Source: CAMCXT01 sp040403315 (GTDB lineage Bacteria; Bacteroidota; Bacteroidia; M30B66). From it: 64,000 bases of DNA. Where the stretch lies: assembly GCA_040403315.1 (NCBI GenBank), contig JBBAKX010000001.1, positions 558,001 through 622,000 on the forward strand. Reading direction: 5' to 3'. Shown one piece after another: positions 55,270-64,000 of the stretch. Made by a program: the position numbers and the translations under genes. Positions within the stretch are counted from its first letter, which is position 1; each line of letters begins with the position of its first letter. Under the pieces are notes generated by a model. The model searched no databases. It was not told where the DNA came from and saw only the letters and a list, made by a program, of their open reading frames with translations.

Positions 55270-56418
55270 CTAAATATCAGGATTTTCCACAACTCCCGTA
55301 AACAGAATCAAGCCAGTAGATTTTTCACGAAGAAGGAAGAAAAACGGACGATCGGCTCTAAATTTAGGAACTAAGTCATATTCAAGGCTCCTGGCAGAAG
55401 TAGTTTGCATGAGAATAACAGTAACAGCAGCAGCCTCGGTACCTTCTTCCTTCACTTCAACAAACGCTTTCTGAACAATCTTGCTGATCTGGAGCCGTTC
55501 TGCTGTCATTTTGCTGAAATCGCCTCCCGAAAAAGGTAAATTCAGCCCCATCGATTTTAAAGGTGCAATGAGATCATAAGTTGTTTCCATCTTGAAACGA
55601 GGTAAAAACACCATTACATCTTGCATTTTACCTTGTTGTTCGAACAAGTCGAGTTTTGCAGAATTAAGTTCACTTAATAGTTTTTCAATCGAGGAATTCT
55701 GGTTTGGCAATAGTATCTGCATCACTATTTCATCGCCCGAATAGGGCAGTTCAATTGCCTGATAATGTTCGTTTTGTAAGTATTTGAATTTACTTTTTTG
55801 ATACATCAATTTGCAATCTTTCTTCTCCCTATCTGATTGATAAAATGGAGCATTGTGTGTTCTGGCAGAGTCGAAAGTCGACTTCCATTTTCCCTTGAAA
55901 TAAATTGCATTGGTCAAAACCAATTTAATGTCGGGCGTGATATCGGCTTCCTCTAAAACTTTTGGGATTCGCCCTTTGGTCTTTTCGTTTGCCCAATCGT
56001 TGATGGGTTTCGCGCCTGTAAGTGAGTAAAATGAAGCCCCGAAACTTTGCTTCATCCTTTCTACAAACTCTAAATTAAGTTGAGTTCGAAACCAGAGGGC
56101 ATTGTCGATATTGAGAGAAACCTTGCCTGCAGCACCCAAACCGTTGAGTTTATCTGAAAAGGCTTTGATTTCGTTGAAGGTTTGTTTCCCAGGATAGTGC
56201 ATCACTTTCTCATACTCACGCGCTGTGTTGCCGTTCGATCCAGCATAAGTCATCGCCAATGCAGTCGATAAACTCAATGGAGAGCAAAACAGGTTTTCAC
56301 CACGATCGTAAAGGGTTTTGCTTAATTCGAGGCTGTGTAAATTGATGCCCTCGATTGTTTGAGTGCGCTGTGCTTGAAGGTTACTCGCAACGAATAGTAA
56401 AAAGATGAAGATTCTCAT
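55270..56418 (-). CDS. Secreted serpin 1
   Basis: 382 residues, signal peptide about 1-16. Serpin fold: FCSPLSLSTALAMTYAGSNG at the start, TNAIYFKGKWKSTFD, and the hinge EEGTEAAAVT that allows insertion of the reactive loop, so it should be inhibitory. By the usual P17-P1 count the P1-P1' bond is near T-S in ILMQTTSARS, though the Arg in ARS is an alternative. Paired with a close paralogue upstream; the two share the 5' flank. A protease inhibitor acting outside the cell or in the periplasm. Confidence 0.92.
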   Translation of the reverse strand: MRIFIFLLFVASNLQAQRTQTIEGINLHSLELSKTLYDRGENLFCSPLSLSTALAMTYAGSNGNTAREYEKVMHYPGKQTFNEIKAFSDKLNGLGAAGKVSLNIDNALWFRTQLNLEFVERMKQSFGASFYSLTGAKPINDWANEKTKGRIPKVLEEADITPDIKLVLTNAIYFKGKWKSTFDSARTHNAPFYQSDREKKDCKLMYQKSKFKYLQNEHYQAIELPYSGDEIVMQILLPNQNSSIEKLLSELNSAKLDLFEQQGKMQDVMVFLPRFKMETTYDLIAPLKSMGLNLPFSGGDFSKMTAERLQISKIVQKAFVEVKEEGTEAAAVTVILMQTTSARSLEYDLVPKFRADRPFFFLLREKSTGLILFTGVVENPDI

Positions 56419-56468
56419 GGTTAGGTTTTTTCTGCTGCGCTCTTATGGTGTGAATTAACAATGGTTCA

Positions 56469-56492
56469 GCAACCCCGGACTTTAGTCCGGGG
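56469..56492. repeat. Hairpin between the serpin genes
   Basis: AGCAACCCCGGACT then AGTCCGGGG: stem of 9 bp (CCCCGGACT/AGTCCGGGG, loop of 2). The same AGCAACCCCGGAC unit recurs at 57729. It lies in the leader of serpin 1. Confidence 0.6.
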
Positions 56493-56533
56493 CTTTCATG
56501 AGTCCGAGGCTTATTTTGAGGCTTCTTACGTTT

Positions 56534-57679
56534 CTATATCTCTGGATTCTCAACCACTCCAGTAAACAGTATCAAACCAGTAGATTTTTCTCGAATCACA
56601 AAGAAGAACGGACGATCAGCTCTAAACTCCGGAACATAAACAGGATCTTCGTGCATACTCGATTCTGTCCGCATCATAATCACTGTTATTGCTGCGGCTT
56701 CTGTGCCATCTTCTTTTAATTCTACGAATGCTTTTTGAATAATCTTGCTGATTTCTAGCCGCTCTCCAGCCATTTTACTGAAATCGCCTCCTGAAAATGG
56801 CAAATTCAGTCCCATCGATTTTAGTGGTTCTATTAGATCGTAAAATGTTTCCATCTTGAAACGGGGTAAAAACACATTTACATCTTGCGCATAACCTTTC
56901 TCAAGCAAATCCAAGTCTTCAGGCTTTAATCCCGCAAGTAAATTTTCGATTGTTGAATTCTGCCTTGGAAGAAACACTTGCATCACAACCTCTTCGCCCG
57001 AATATGGAAGCTCAAGTGCTTGAAAATTGCTGGTCTCGAGATACTTAAATGCACTCCTTTGATACATCAACTTGCAATCTTTCTTCTGTCCATCTGATTG
57101 ATAAAATGGAGCTTCTTGTGTTTTTGCTGAATCGAAGGTCGACTTCCATTTCCCTTTGAAATAAATTGCATTTGTGAGCACGAGTTTGATGTCTGGAGTG
57201 ATGTCGACTTCTTCCAATACTTTTGGAATCCTCCCTTTTGTCTTCTCGTTTGCCCAATCGTTGATGGGTTTCGCCCCTGTAAGTGGGTAAAATGAAGCTC
57301 CAAAACTTTGCTTCATTCTTGTTACGAAATCTGGTTTGAGTGACAATCTGAACCAAAGCGCATTGTCGATATTCAATGACACATTTCCAAGCTTTCCTAG
57401 ATCATTAAGCTTATCTGAAAAGGATTTGATCTCACCGAAGGTTTGTTCTCTAGGATAATGCATCACGGTTTCGTATTCTTCCAATGTTTTTCCATTCGCG
57501 CCTGCATAGGTCATCGCCAAGGCAGTGGATAAACTCAATGGTGAACAAAACAAGTTTTCTCCTTTATTGTAAAGGGTTCTACTCAATTCGAGGCTATGTA
57601 AATTAATTCCCTCGATGGTTTTGGTGCGCTGAGCTTGGAGGCTACTTGTAATTAGGATTAAGCAAATGAAGATTATCAT
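56534..57679 (-). CDS. Secreted serpin 2
   Basis: 381 residues, signal peptide about 1-16. Same fold and motifs as its neighbour; hinge EDGTEAAAITVIMMRTE. By P17 counting P1 falls near E (RTE-SS), different from serpin 1, with R at P3 as an alternative site. The leader, with its GCTCTTATGGT and AGCAACCCCGGAC features, resembles that of serpin 1, so the pair arose by tandem duplication and then diverged in the reactive loop. Confidence 0.92.
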   Translation of the reverse strand: MIIFICLILITSSLQAQRTKTIEGINLHSLELSRTLYNKGENLFCSPLSLSTALAMTYAGANGKTLEEYETVMHYPREQTFGEIKSFSDKLNDLGKLGNVSLNIDNALWFRLSLKPDFVTRMKQSFGASFYPLTGAKPINDWANEKTKGRIPKVLEEVDITPDIKLVLTNAIYFKGKWKSTFDSAKTQEAPFYQSDGQKKDCKLMYQRSAFKYLETSNFQALELPYSGEEVVMQVFLPRQNSTIENLLAGLKPEDLDLLEKGYAQDVNVFLPRFKMETFYDLIEPLKSMGLNLPFSGGDFSKMAGERLEISKIIQKAFVELKEDGTEAAAITVIMMRTESSMHEDPVYVPEFRADRPFFFVIREKSTGLILFTGVVENPEI

Positions 57680-57728
57680 GGCTAGATTTTTTCTACCGCG
57701 CTCTTATGGTAAAATTAAATAATGGTTC

Positions 57729-57772
57729 AGCAACCCCGGACGTAAGTTCGGGGCTGGAAGTCCGGGGTTGCT
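57729..57772. repeat. Perfect 13-bp inverted repeat upstream of serpin 2
   Basis: AGCAACCCCGGAC (57729-57741) and GTCCGGGGTTGCT (57760-57772), loop of 18, between fumC's stop and serpin 2's start. Could terminate fumC transcripts; no T-run on the minus strand side. Confidence 0.7.
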
Positions 57773-57781
57773 AAAATGGAA

Positions 57782-59167
57782 TCAAACCATCTTCGCTGGA
57801 TCAACCCAAGCGGTAAACTGCTCATCTGTGAGCAAGCCCAACTCGATCGAAACCTGACGAAGGGTTTTGCCTTCTTTGTGTGCTGTTTTGGCAATCTTCG
57901 CTGCATTTTCGTAACCGATATGCGTGTTCAATGCAGTTACCAACATCAAAGAATTTTCTAAGTGTTGCTTGATGATTGGCAAATTCGGTTCGATACCTAC
58001 AGCACATTTGTCGTTGAAAGACACACATGCATCACCGATCAAACGTGCACTTTGCAATACATTGGCTGCAATGAGTGGTTTGAAAACATTCAATTCGAAA
58101 TGACCATTTGAACCACCAATCGACACCGCCACATCGTTGCCCATCACTTGCGCTGCAACCATAGTCATTGCTTCTGGTTGTGTTGGATTTACTTTACCCG
58201 GCATGATTGAAGATCCTGGTTCATTGTCAGGAATTACAATTTCACCAATCCCAGAGCGTGGTCCAGAACTCAACATGCGGATGTCGTTCGCAATTTTCAT
58301 CATCGAAACAGCAGCGCGCTTCAAGGCACCCGAAAGTTCTACCATCGCATCATGTGCTGCCAAAGCTTCGAATTTGTTTGGTGCTGTAACGAATGGATAA
58401 CCAGTTGATTCAGCGATTTTCTTCGCCACCAAAACATCGTAATCTTTCGGAGTATTCAACCCTGTTCCAACTGCTGTTCCGCCGAGGGCAAGTTCTTTCA
58501 CCATTTCGAGCGCGTTATTGATCGCACGAATCGAATTGGTGAGTTGCTGCACATAACCTCCGAATTCTTGTCCCAAGGTGAGTGGAGTCGCATCCATAAA
58601 ATGCGTTCGACCAGTTTTTACGATGTCTTTAAATGCTTCAGATTTTGCTTGAAGTGTATCGCGAAGCTTTGTCATCCCCGGAAGTGTAACTTCCACAACT
58701 TGGGTATAAGCCGCAATGTGCATCGCAGTAGGGTAGGTGTCGTTGCTCGACTGACTTTTATTTACATCATCGTTTGGATGAAGCACTTTCTTTTCGTCGT
58801 TCAATGAGCCACCATTGATAACGTGAGCGCGGTAAGCAACCACTTCGTTCACATTCATGTTGCTTTGCGTGCCAGAGCCTGTTTGCCAAATCACCAATGG
58901 AAATTGATCGTCGAGTTTGTGCTCAAGAATTTCTTGACAAGCCTGTTCGATCATCGCACATTTTTCGGCACTTAACACTCCAAGATCACGATTCGCTTGT
59001 GCTGCAGCTTTTTTCAAGTGTGCAAATGCATAGATGATCTCCTTTGGCATCGATGCTTCAGGTCCAATTTTGAAGTTGTTTCTTGAACGCTCAGTTTGCG
59101 CGCCCCAATATTTATCGGCTGGAACCTGAACGGCTCCCATGGTGTCGTGTTCGGTACGAAATGACAT
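57782..59167 (-). CDS. fumC: Class II fumarate hydratase
   Basis: 461 residues. Interconverts fumarate and malate in the TCA cycle, oxygen-stable and iron-free. Catalytic loop GSSIMPGKVNPTQPEAM (about residue 316 onward), TGSGTQSNMNVNEV, and the His region GRTHFMDATPL. Full length. Confidence 0.97.
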   Translation of the reverse strand: MSFRTEHDTMGAVQVPADKYWGAQTERSRNNFKIGPEASMPKEIIYAFAHLKKAAAQANRDLGVLSAEKCAMIEQACQEILEHKLDDQFPLVIWQTGSGTQSNMNVNEVVAYRAHVINGGSLNDEKKVLHPNDDVNKSQSSNDTYPTAMHIAAYTQVVEVTLPGMTKLRDTLQAKSEAFKDIVKTGRTHFMDATPLTLGQEFGGYVQQLTNSIRAINNALEMVKELALGGTAVGTGLNTPKDYDVLVAKKIAESTGYPFVTAPNKFEALAAHDAMVELSGALKRAAVSMMKIANDIRMLSSGPRSGIGEIVIPDNEPGSSIMPGKVNPTQPEAMTMVAAQVMGNDVAVSIGGSNGHFELNVFKPLIAANVLQSARLIGDACVSFNDKCAVGIEPNLPIIKQHLENSLMLVTALNTHIGYENAAKIAKTAHKEGKTLRQVSIELGLLTDEQFTAWVDPAKMV

Positions 59168-59353
59168 ATCTTTTGTGGTTGAATGAGTTCTTTAAGGCTG
59201 TAAAAATAGCTAAATACATCCACCAAAACAGGGTTTGAGTCTTCCCTTTTTATGATCTAGTTTGCCCACTGTTTATGTATTTCATCGAGGCTTCTGTTCA
59301 AGATCGATGTCGATGGTTTTTCCTATCATTGTCGTCCCGAATTAACAAAACGA

Positions 59354-60313
59354 ATGGAGTTACCAGAAGATATTGTTAGCCGAATTAAGTTGCTGCAGGA
59401 AAAATACTCAGCCATGGGTCAAGATTTGGCTTCCTACCTCGATGGCTTATTATATGCCGATTACCTCACCTATTGGGATTACATCCATCTCGACACTTTG
59501 TTGAGTTTGCAAAATCCGCGCACGAGTTTCCCTGATGAGGGAATCTTCATCATGTACCACCAAATTACCGAGCTATATTTCAAGCTCTGTTTGCACGAAT
59601 TGGAGCAGATGGCTTCAGCCGAAACGGCGGATGTTGATTTCCTTTGTTGCCGCGTTGAGCGTGTGAATCGCTACTTCATCAACCTAACGCATTCTTTCGA
59701 TGTGATGGTGGATGGCATGGACCAACAGCAATTTCTCAAGTACCGAATGTCGTTGTTGCCTGCCTCTGGTTTCCAAAGTGCACAATATCGGATGATTGAA
59801 ATTTACGCCACCGAGTTCATCAATTTGGTCGATAAAGACCATAGGGAGCGCTTCCGCGGAAATGGATCCGGAATTCGTGAACAATTCGAGTTCATTTATT
59901 GGCAAGCAGGTGCAACAGAACTTGCAACCGGAAAGAAAACACTCACATTGAAGCAGTTCGAAGACAAATACAAAAAGTCGCTCATCGAATTGGCTGAAAG
60001 AAATACCACAAGAAACTTGTTGACGCAATACAACAAGCTGAAAGCCGAAGGCGTGAATGTTGATGCTTTAAAAGAAAAACTTCGTAAGCTTGATACCTTG
60101 GTAAATGTGAATTGGCCTCTGATGCACTACAAAAGTGCTGTTCGTTATCTCCAAAGAAACCCTGAAGACATTGCCGCAACTGGCGGAACCAATTGGCAGA
60201 AGTATTTGCCTCCGCGTTTCCAAAAACGGATTTTCTATCCCGAACTTTGGTCGGAACAGGAAATTAACGAGTGGGGAAAAGGTTGGGTTGAAGAAACGGT
60301 TTTCGGGAAGTAG
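59354..60313 (+). CDS. kynA: Tryptophan 2,3-dioxygenase
   Basis: 319 residues. Heme enzyme that opens L-tryptophan to N-formylkynurenine. IMYHQITELYFKLCLHEL holds the active-site His, and WPLMHYKSAVRYL likely holds the axial heme His, followed by TGGTNWQKYLPP for substrate contact. Other kynurenine genes are not in the window. Confidence 0.9.
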   Translation: MELPEDIVSRIKLLQEKYSAMGQDLASYLDGLLYADYLTYWDYIHLDTLLSLQNPRTSFPDEGIFIMYHQITELYFKLCLHELEQMASAETADVDFLCCRVERVNRYFINLTHSFDVMVDGMDQQQFLKYRMSLLPASGFQSAQYRMIEIYATEFINLVDKDHRERFRGNGSGIREQFEFIYWQAGATELATGKKTLTLKQFEDKYKKSLIELAERNTTRNLLTQYNKLKAEGVNVDALKEKLRKLDTLVNVNWPLMHYKSAVRYLQRNPEDIAATGGTNWQKYLPPRFQKRIFYPELWSEQEINEWGKGWVEETVFGK

Positions 60314-60340
60314 AATGGCTCAGGCAGTTAAATACACCTG

Positions 60341-61048
60341 CTAACGAACCTTACTCAAAAAGAATCCTTCAACTGTTAATCCATTAATCAAAGGATCATT
60401 CTGCTGTGCAGTAATCTGAAAAGGAATCGCCGCATCAAAATTCAGCAAGCCTGTTGAGAAAGCACTGGTTTGGTAGCCCGGCATCACCAAGGCTCCAGAA
60501 ATCTTTGTTGATCCACCCGGCAAACGGTGCAAGGTAATTCTAGCATCCCATCTTCCTGTTGCAAACACAGGAAAATTGAGCACTTGTGTGGCAAATTTGA
60601 ACCTGAAAATTCCTGTGTCGGCGTTTACTTCACCAAATGCATGCAGCTCAATAGCTTGTCCGTCGGCTTCTACAGAAGATGCCGGAATTACGTAAGATCC
60701 AATGGTGGTTTCAGCGGCTTGAGCAGTACCACTTTGACTCATAAAGGAAAAAATAACAGATGATGGCACTTCAATTTCTGGAACAACTGTGTTCTGCCAA
60801 ACCGTTCCATTGAAAAACCAAGGAGAGTTTGTATCGGTATCGTACACCATCAGTCCATTTGCTGGGCTGTTTACATCCAATCTTTGCAAAGTGCTCAATC
60901 GAGGCATGAGGAATCCTTGAGAATCGGCAGCGATCTCGAATTTCGCGCTAGGATGCGGATTGTTTGTGCCTAATCCAGCATTGCCAGTTTGAGAAAAAAG
61001 TTGAGCCCCAGCGGCAAAAAAGAAAAACAATAGAGTTAAATGCTTCAT
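60341..61048 (-). CDS. Secreted protein with tail-fibre-type N-terminal motif
   Basis: 235 residues from the ATG at 61048. Signal peptide (LTLLFFFFAAGAQLFSQ), then AGLGTNNPHPSAKFEI and GFLMPRLSTLQR, which is the recurrent head motif of Bacteroidota secreted and tail-fibre-like proteins, and a beta-rich C-terminal domain. Function unknown. Confidence 0.7.
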   Translation of the reverse strand: MKHLTLLFFFFAAGAQLFSQTGNAGLGTNNPHPSAKFEIAADSQGFLMPRLSTLQRLDVNSPANGLMVYDTDTNSPWFFNGTVWQNTVVPEIEVPSSVIFSFMSQSGTAQAAETTIGSYVIPASSVEADGQAIELHAFGEVNADTGIFRFKFATQVLNFPVFATGRWDARITLHRLPGGSTKISGALVMPGYQTSAFSTGLLNFDAAIPFQITAQQNDPLINGLTVEGFFLSKVR

Positions 61049-61162
61049 CACGAAGCGAAAATACACATTCATATTAACCGAACAGCTTGAAACATTTTGA
61101 TAAATGAAAGCTTTTCGGAACTTTACCTGCAACAAGAACAAGGATCACCCGTTAAAATTCAC

Positions 61163-61336
61163 ATGAGAAAACTAAGGCCATTTCTGCTGCTTGTTTTGGT
61201 AGCATTGGGTTTTCAAAGCTGCGGCTTGGGAAAGAAAAAATGCGATTGTCCTGATTTAAGAAGATCTAAACGCGTCGCTTCGATTTCACCGCCAAATCAC
61301 CACGATTTTTCGCCTTCGATTCGGGCAATTGTGTAA
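61163..61336 (+). CDS. Small lipoprotein
   Basis: 57 residues from the ATG at 61163. Hydrophobic LLLVLVALG and lipobox GFQSC, then KKKCDCPDLRR. Probably an envelope lipoprotein of Bacteroidota; function unknown. Short but the lipobox is clear. Confidence 0.6.
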   Translation: MRKLRPFLLLVLVALGFQSCGLGKKKCDCPDLRRSKRVASISPPNHHDFSPSIRAIV

Positions 61337-61368
61337 TTTCGCACTGTTGTTTAGAATCGTTCCGAATA

Positions 61369-61608
61369 GTGTCGCAATCCCATTCTCTTTCTCAATTATC
61401 TCCTGGAAACAGTGCACGCGTTGTGTCGTTTCTTGATCAGGAAATATCCTTGAAGATGATAGAATTAGGATGCATCCCAGGCACATTAGTTACAATGATC
61501 AGGAAAGCGCCTTTGGGCGATCCACTTGCATTTGCTTGCCACGGCTCAATCATCAGCATTAGAATTGCCGAAGCCAAAACAGTTATTGTTGAGCCTGAAC
61601 ATGCTTGA
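61369..61608 (+). CDS. feoA: FeoA-family protein
   Basis: 79 residues, GTG start. SH3-like fold: GNSARVVSFLDQ, LKMIELGCIPGTLVTMI and DPLAFACHGSIISIRIAEA are the classical strands. Partner of FeoB in ferrous iron uptake. Overlaps feoB by 8 bases. Confidence 0.9.
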   Translation: MSQSHSLSQLSPGNSARVVSFLDQEISLKMIELGCIPGTLVTMIRKAPLGDPLAFACHGSIISIRIAEAKTVIVEPEHA

Positions 61609-63727
61609 TTCTTCATCAAAGGCTTTCAATGTTGCGCTAGTTGGGAATCCAAACAGCGGCAAATCAACCTTGTTCAATGCACTTACAGGCCTCAATCAAA
61701 AAACTGGAAATTTTCCAGGTGTAACGGTTGAAAAAAGAACAGGAAAGGTGAGGGTTTCAGGTTCAGTTGGTCAAACTGCCCGAACAATTAACTTCATCGA
61801 CCTTCCTGGCACCTATTGCCTCTATCCAAAATCGCCCGATGAGCTCGAAACTCTAGTAGCGCTGCTCGACCGTAGCTCGACCGACTATCCTGATCTTATC
61901 TTGATGGTTGCAGATGCTTCCAATCTTAATCGATCGTTGTTGTTGTGCACCCAACTCATCGACCTCGGTGTGCCCGTTGTATTGGCAGTAAACATGATCG
62001 ATTTATTGGAGGGCTCTGGTCGGGAACTGAAGCTTGAAGTGCTAAAATCTGCTTTAGGAATCCCTGTCTTTTCTCTGAACGCGCGCGAGAAAAAGGGCAT
62101 TCGGGAAATTAAGTCTGCCATTCTTCAAGCGCACACAACGCCTAAAAGCACTTGGCAGCCTGCGCCGATTCGAACAGAATTGCTAAACGATCTTTGTATT
62201 GCCTTTCCTGAACGGACACCTTTTGAAGCGTTTTTAATTGGAGCCAACCAATTGATGCTCGAAGACAGATTCCCGATGCCTCAAGCCAAAGGAATACTAG
62301 AAAAGCATAACGTTGCCTCTTTTCAATTGCAATCTGAAGACTCCCTCATTCGGTATGCTGCTATCAATAAGATTTTAGAGAGTGCTGTAGAGAAACTTAA
62401 TCCACTCAAGGCATTCGGCATCACAAATCGCATCGACAGTGTGCTTACCCATCCCCTTTGGGGCTTTCTTGCATTTATGGGTGTGCTACTGCTTATTTTT
62501 CAAGCCGTTTTTTCATGGTCCGAATTGCCAATGGATCTCATCGATCAAGGCTTTATTCTATTAGGTGATCAACTTTCAAATGCACTCCCTGCTGGAAGTT
62601 TCACCAATTTGCTCACCCAAGGAATCCTGCCAGGCTTAGGTGGTATTCTGATGTTTATACCGCAGATCGCCATTCTTTTCGGCTTTATTGCTATTCTTGA
62701 AGATACTGGCTACATGGCGCGCGTGAGTTTTATTATGGATCGGCTATTGAGGCGTTTCGGAATTAATGGAAGATCGATAATTCCTTTAATCAGCGGTGTT
62801 GCATGTGCAGTTCCTGCAATCATGTCGGCGCGAACAATCAAAAATTCTCGTGAAAGGCTAATCACCATTTTCATCACGCCTTTAATGAGTTGTTCGGCAA
62901 GATTGCCTGTTTATACTTTGTTGATTGCGATTGCTATTCCTGATGAAGACTCTGGGTTTTTCAATACACGAGGCTTGGTACTGATGGGCCTTTATCTTTT
63001 GGGTTTTTTAGCAGCACTTTTTTCTGCATTACTAATGAAATTCTGGGTAAAGTCTAAAGAGCGAAGCATATTTATCATGGAATTGCCTGTGTATAGAATG
63101 CCACAACTTTCGGTGATGTTTTATACCATGTTCGATAAAGTGAAGGTTTTCGTTTTAGATGCAGGTAAAGTCATTGTCGCAATTTCCATTGTATTATGGG
63201 GATTGTCGTCTTACGGTCCCGGAGAACAGTTTTCAAAATTGGAACAACAATATAGAAACCCTGAACTGATAGCCGAACTAGGAAAAGAAAAAGCTGAAGA
63301 AAAACTCGAGTCAGAAAAGTTGAGGTATTCCTATGCAGGATATATTGGAAGAGCAATTGAACCCGCAATTAAACCACTGGGTTTCGATTGGAAAATTGGA
63401 ATTGCATTGGTAACTTCATTTGCAGCACGCGAAGTTTTTGTTGGAACAATGGCTACAATTTACGGAGCAGGAAGTGCAGATGAAGATACTTCATCGCTTA
63501 AAATGCGCATGCAGCAAGATGTGTGGGATGGAACAGGAAATAAAATCTTCACTTTTGCTACATCCTTTGCCTTGATCTTGTTTTATGCGTTCGCTTTGCA
63601 ATGTATGAGCACACTAGCGGTGGTAAGACGAGAAACCGGATCTTGGAAATGGCCCATTATCCAGTTTTTCTGGTTTGGAGCGCTGGCTTGGTTGTCGGCT
63701 TTTGCAGCACAACATTTCCTTAGTTAA
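61601..63727 (+). CDS. feoB: Ferrous iron transporter FeoB
   Basis: 708 residues from the ATG at 61601. N-terminal G-protein domain: G1 GNPNSGKST, G2 region VTVEKR, G3 DLPGTY, G4 NMIDLL. C-terminal permease with gate motifs (GVACAVPAIMSARTI, FAAREVFVG). Imports Fe2+ with GTP hydrolysis. Overlaps feoA. Confidence 0.96.
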   Translation: MLDSSSKAFNVALVGNPNSGKSTLFNALTGLNQKTGNFPGVTVEKRTGKVRVSGSVGQTARTINFIDLPGTYCLYPKSPDELETLVALLDRSSTDYPDLILMVADASNLNRSLLLCTQLIDLGVPVVLAVNMIDLLEGSGRELKLEVLKSALGIPVFSLNAREKKGIREIKSAILQAHTTPKSTWQPAPIRTELLNDLCIAFPERTPFEAFLIGANQLMLEDRFPMPQAKGILEKHNVASFQLQSEDSLIRYAAINKILESAVEKLNPLKAFGITNRIDSVLTHPLWGFLAFMGVLLLIFQAVFSWSELPMDLIDQGFILLGDQLSNALPAGSFTNLLTQGILPGLGGILMFIPQIAILFGFIAILEDTGYMARVSFIMDRLLRRFGINGRSIIPLISGVACAVPAIMSARTIKNSRERLITIFITPLMSCSARLPVYTLLIAIAIPDEDSGFFNTRGLVLMGLYLLGFLAALFSALLMKFWVKSKERSIFIMELPVYRMPQLSVMFYTMFDKVKVFVLDAGKVIVAISIVLWGLSSYGPGEQFSKLEQQYRNPELIAELGKEKAEEKLESEKLRYSYAGYIGRAIEPAIKPLGFDWKIGIALVTSFAAREVFVGTMATIYGAGSADEDTSSLKMRMQQDVWDGTGNKIFTFATSFALILFYAFALQCMSTLAVVRRETGSWKWPIIQFFWFGALAWLSAFAAQHFLS

Positions 63728-63747
63728 TCAAATTAAAATCTATCCTA

Positions 63748-64000
63748 TTGAAACGTAAAGAACTGCAGATGCTTTTCACACTTGCGTTGATTCAGTTCAC
63801 GCATGTGATGGATTTTATGATCATTATGCCAATGGGCAAACAGCTCATGGAGATTTTCAACATCAATCCACCACAATTCGGAAACATTGTTTCTTCCTAC
63901 AACATTACTGCAGGATTGGTTGGCTTTGCAGGTGCGTTTTTCGTAGACAATTTCGATCGAAAAAAATTGCTCATGATCTGTTATGTAGGGTTTCTTCTCG
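63748..64000 (+). CDS. MFS transporter, N-terminal fragment (cut by window edge)
   Basis: 84 codons visible, TTG start at 63748 (an ATG at 63769 is the alternative). First helices read LFTLALIQFTHVMDFMIIMP and NITAGLVGFAGAFFVDNFDRKK, with the loop motif D-x-x-D-R-K-K typical of the MFS signature between TM2 and TM3. Substrate unknown. Confidence 0.8.
   Translation, partial: MKRKELQMLFTLALIQFTHVMDFMIIMPMGKQLMEIFNINPPQFGNIVSSYNITAGLVGFAGAFFVDNFDRKKLLMICYVGFLL

Noticed and set aside
1..64000. CRISPR array, tRNA or rRNA genes
   Set aside because: No regular spacer-repeat series and no cloverleaf or rRNA-like segment was seen by eye on either strand.

Overview
The window looks like chromosomal DNA of a member of the Bacteroidota, most likely a Flavobacteriales-type marine or freshwater bacterium. 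The evidence is three large secreted proteins with C-terminal type IX secretion (T9SS) sorting domains, -7 boxes of the form TAnnTTTG just before several genes, an ATP synthase operon that stops at atpG (no atpD or atpC), an RF2 gene with a +1 frameshift, and the ftsX / DUF3098 / uppP / truB cluster. The DNA is AT-rich. I saw no rRNA, tRNA or CRISPR array.

Layout. 1-6.1 kb: an MtfA-like peptidase fragment, a fatty acid desaturase, pfkA, a lipoprotein, a 2Fe-2S ferredoxin and a TIGR01777 epimerase. 6.2-20 kb: an accessory stretch with an unusual SSS-type transporter, two members of one Bacteroidota-type regulator-like family at its two edges (7.8 and 18.6 kb), a DUF2779 nuclease/exonuclease, an HEXXH protein, a GIY-YIG protein, several orphans, decayed remnants and a shared upstream motif. 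20-22.4 kb: esterase, HD-domain protein and double UspA protein. 22.4-29.2 kb: a tight minus-strand run of cNMP-sensor kinase, response regulator fused to a thioredoxin-reductase-like flavoprotein, bestrophin, beta-carbonic anhydrase, EgtB and EgtD. 29.3-39.2 kb: serS, a CUB/Ig-like T9SS protein, prfB with its frameshift, two secreted proteins, lipB and a sugar-phosphate isomerase. 39.3-45 kb: a small secreted protein and atpB-E-F-H-A-G. 45-57.8 kb: a T9SS beta-propeller-like protein, truB-uppP-DUF3098-ftsX, leuS, a polytopic membrane protein and two tandem serpins. 57.8-64 kb: fumC, tryptophan 2,3-dioxygenase, a secreted protein, a small lipoprotein, feoAB and the start of an MFS transporter.

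The most unusual object is in leuS. A 642-bp element (51126-51767) with 36/37-bp hairpin-forming terminal inverted repeats carries a DUF559 (VSR-like) endonuclease domain and sits in frame in the LeuRS editing-domain region. It abuts a 100-N assembly gap whose two edges repeat the same 12 bases; collapsing that repeat restores one continuous reading frame. This looks like an in-frame, protein-embedded nuclease element in an essential gene.

Other points of interest are a 10-bp core motif placed 56-60 nt upstream of three otherwise unrelated accessory genes, the six-gene redox/bicarbonate/ergothioneine operon, a terminator-like hairpin between atpE and atpF, two serpins with diverged reactive loops, and a small ORF interrupted by an in-frame TAG.
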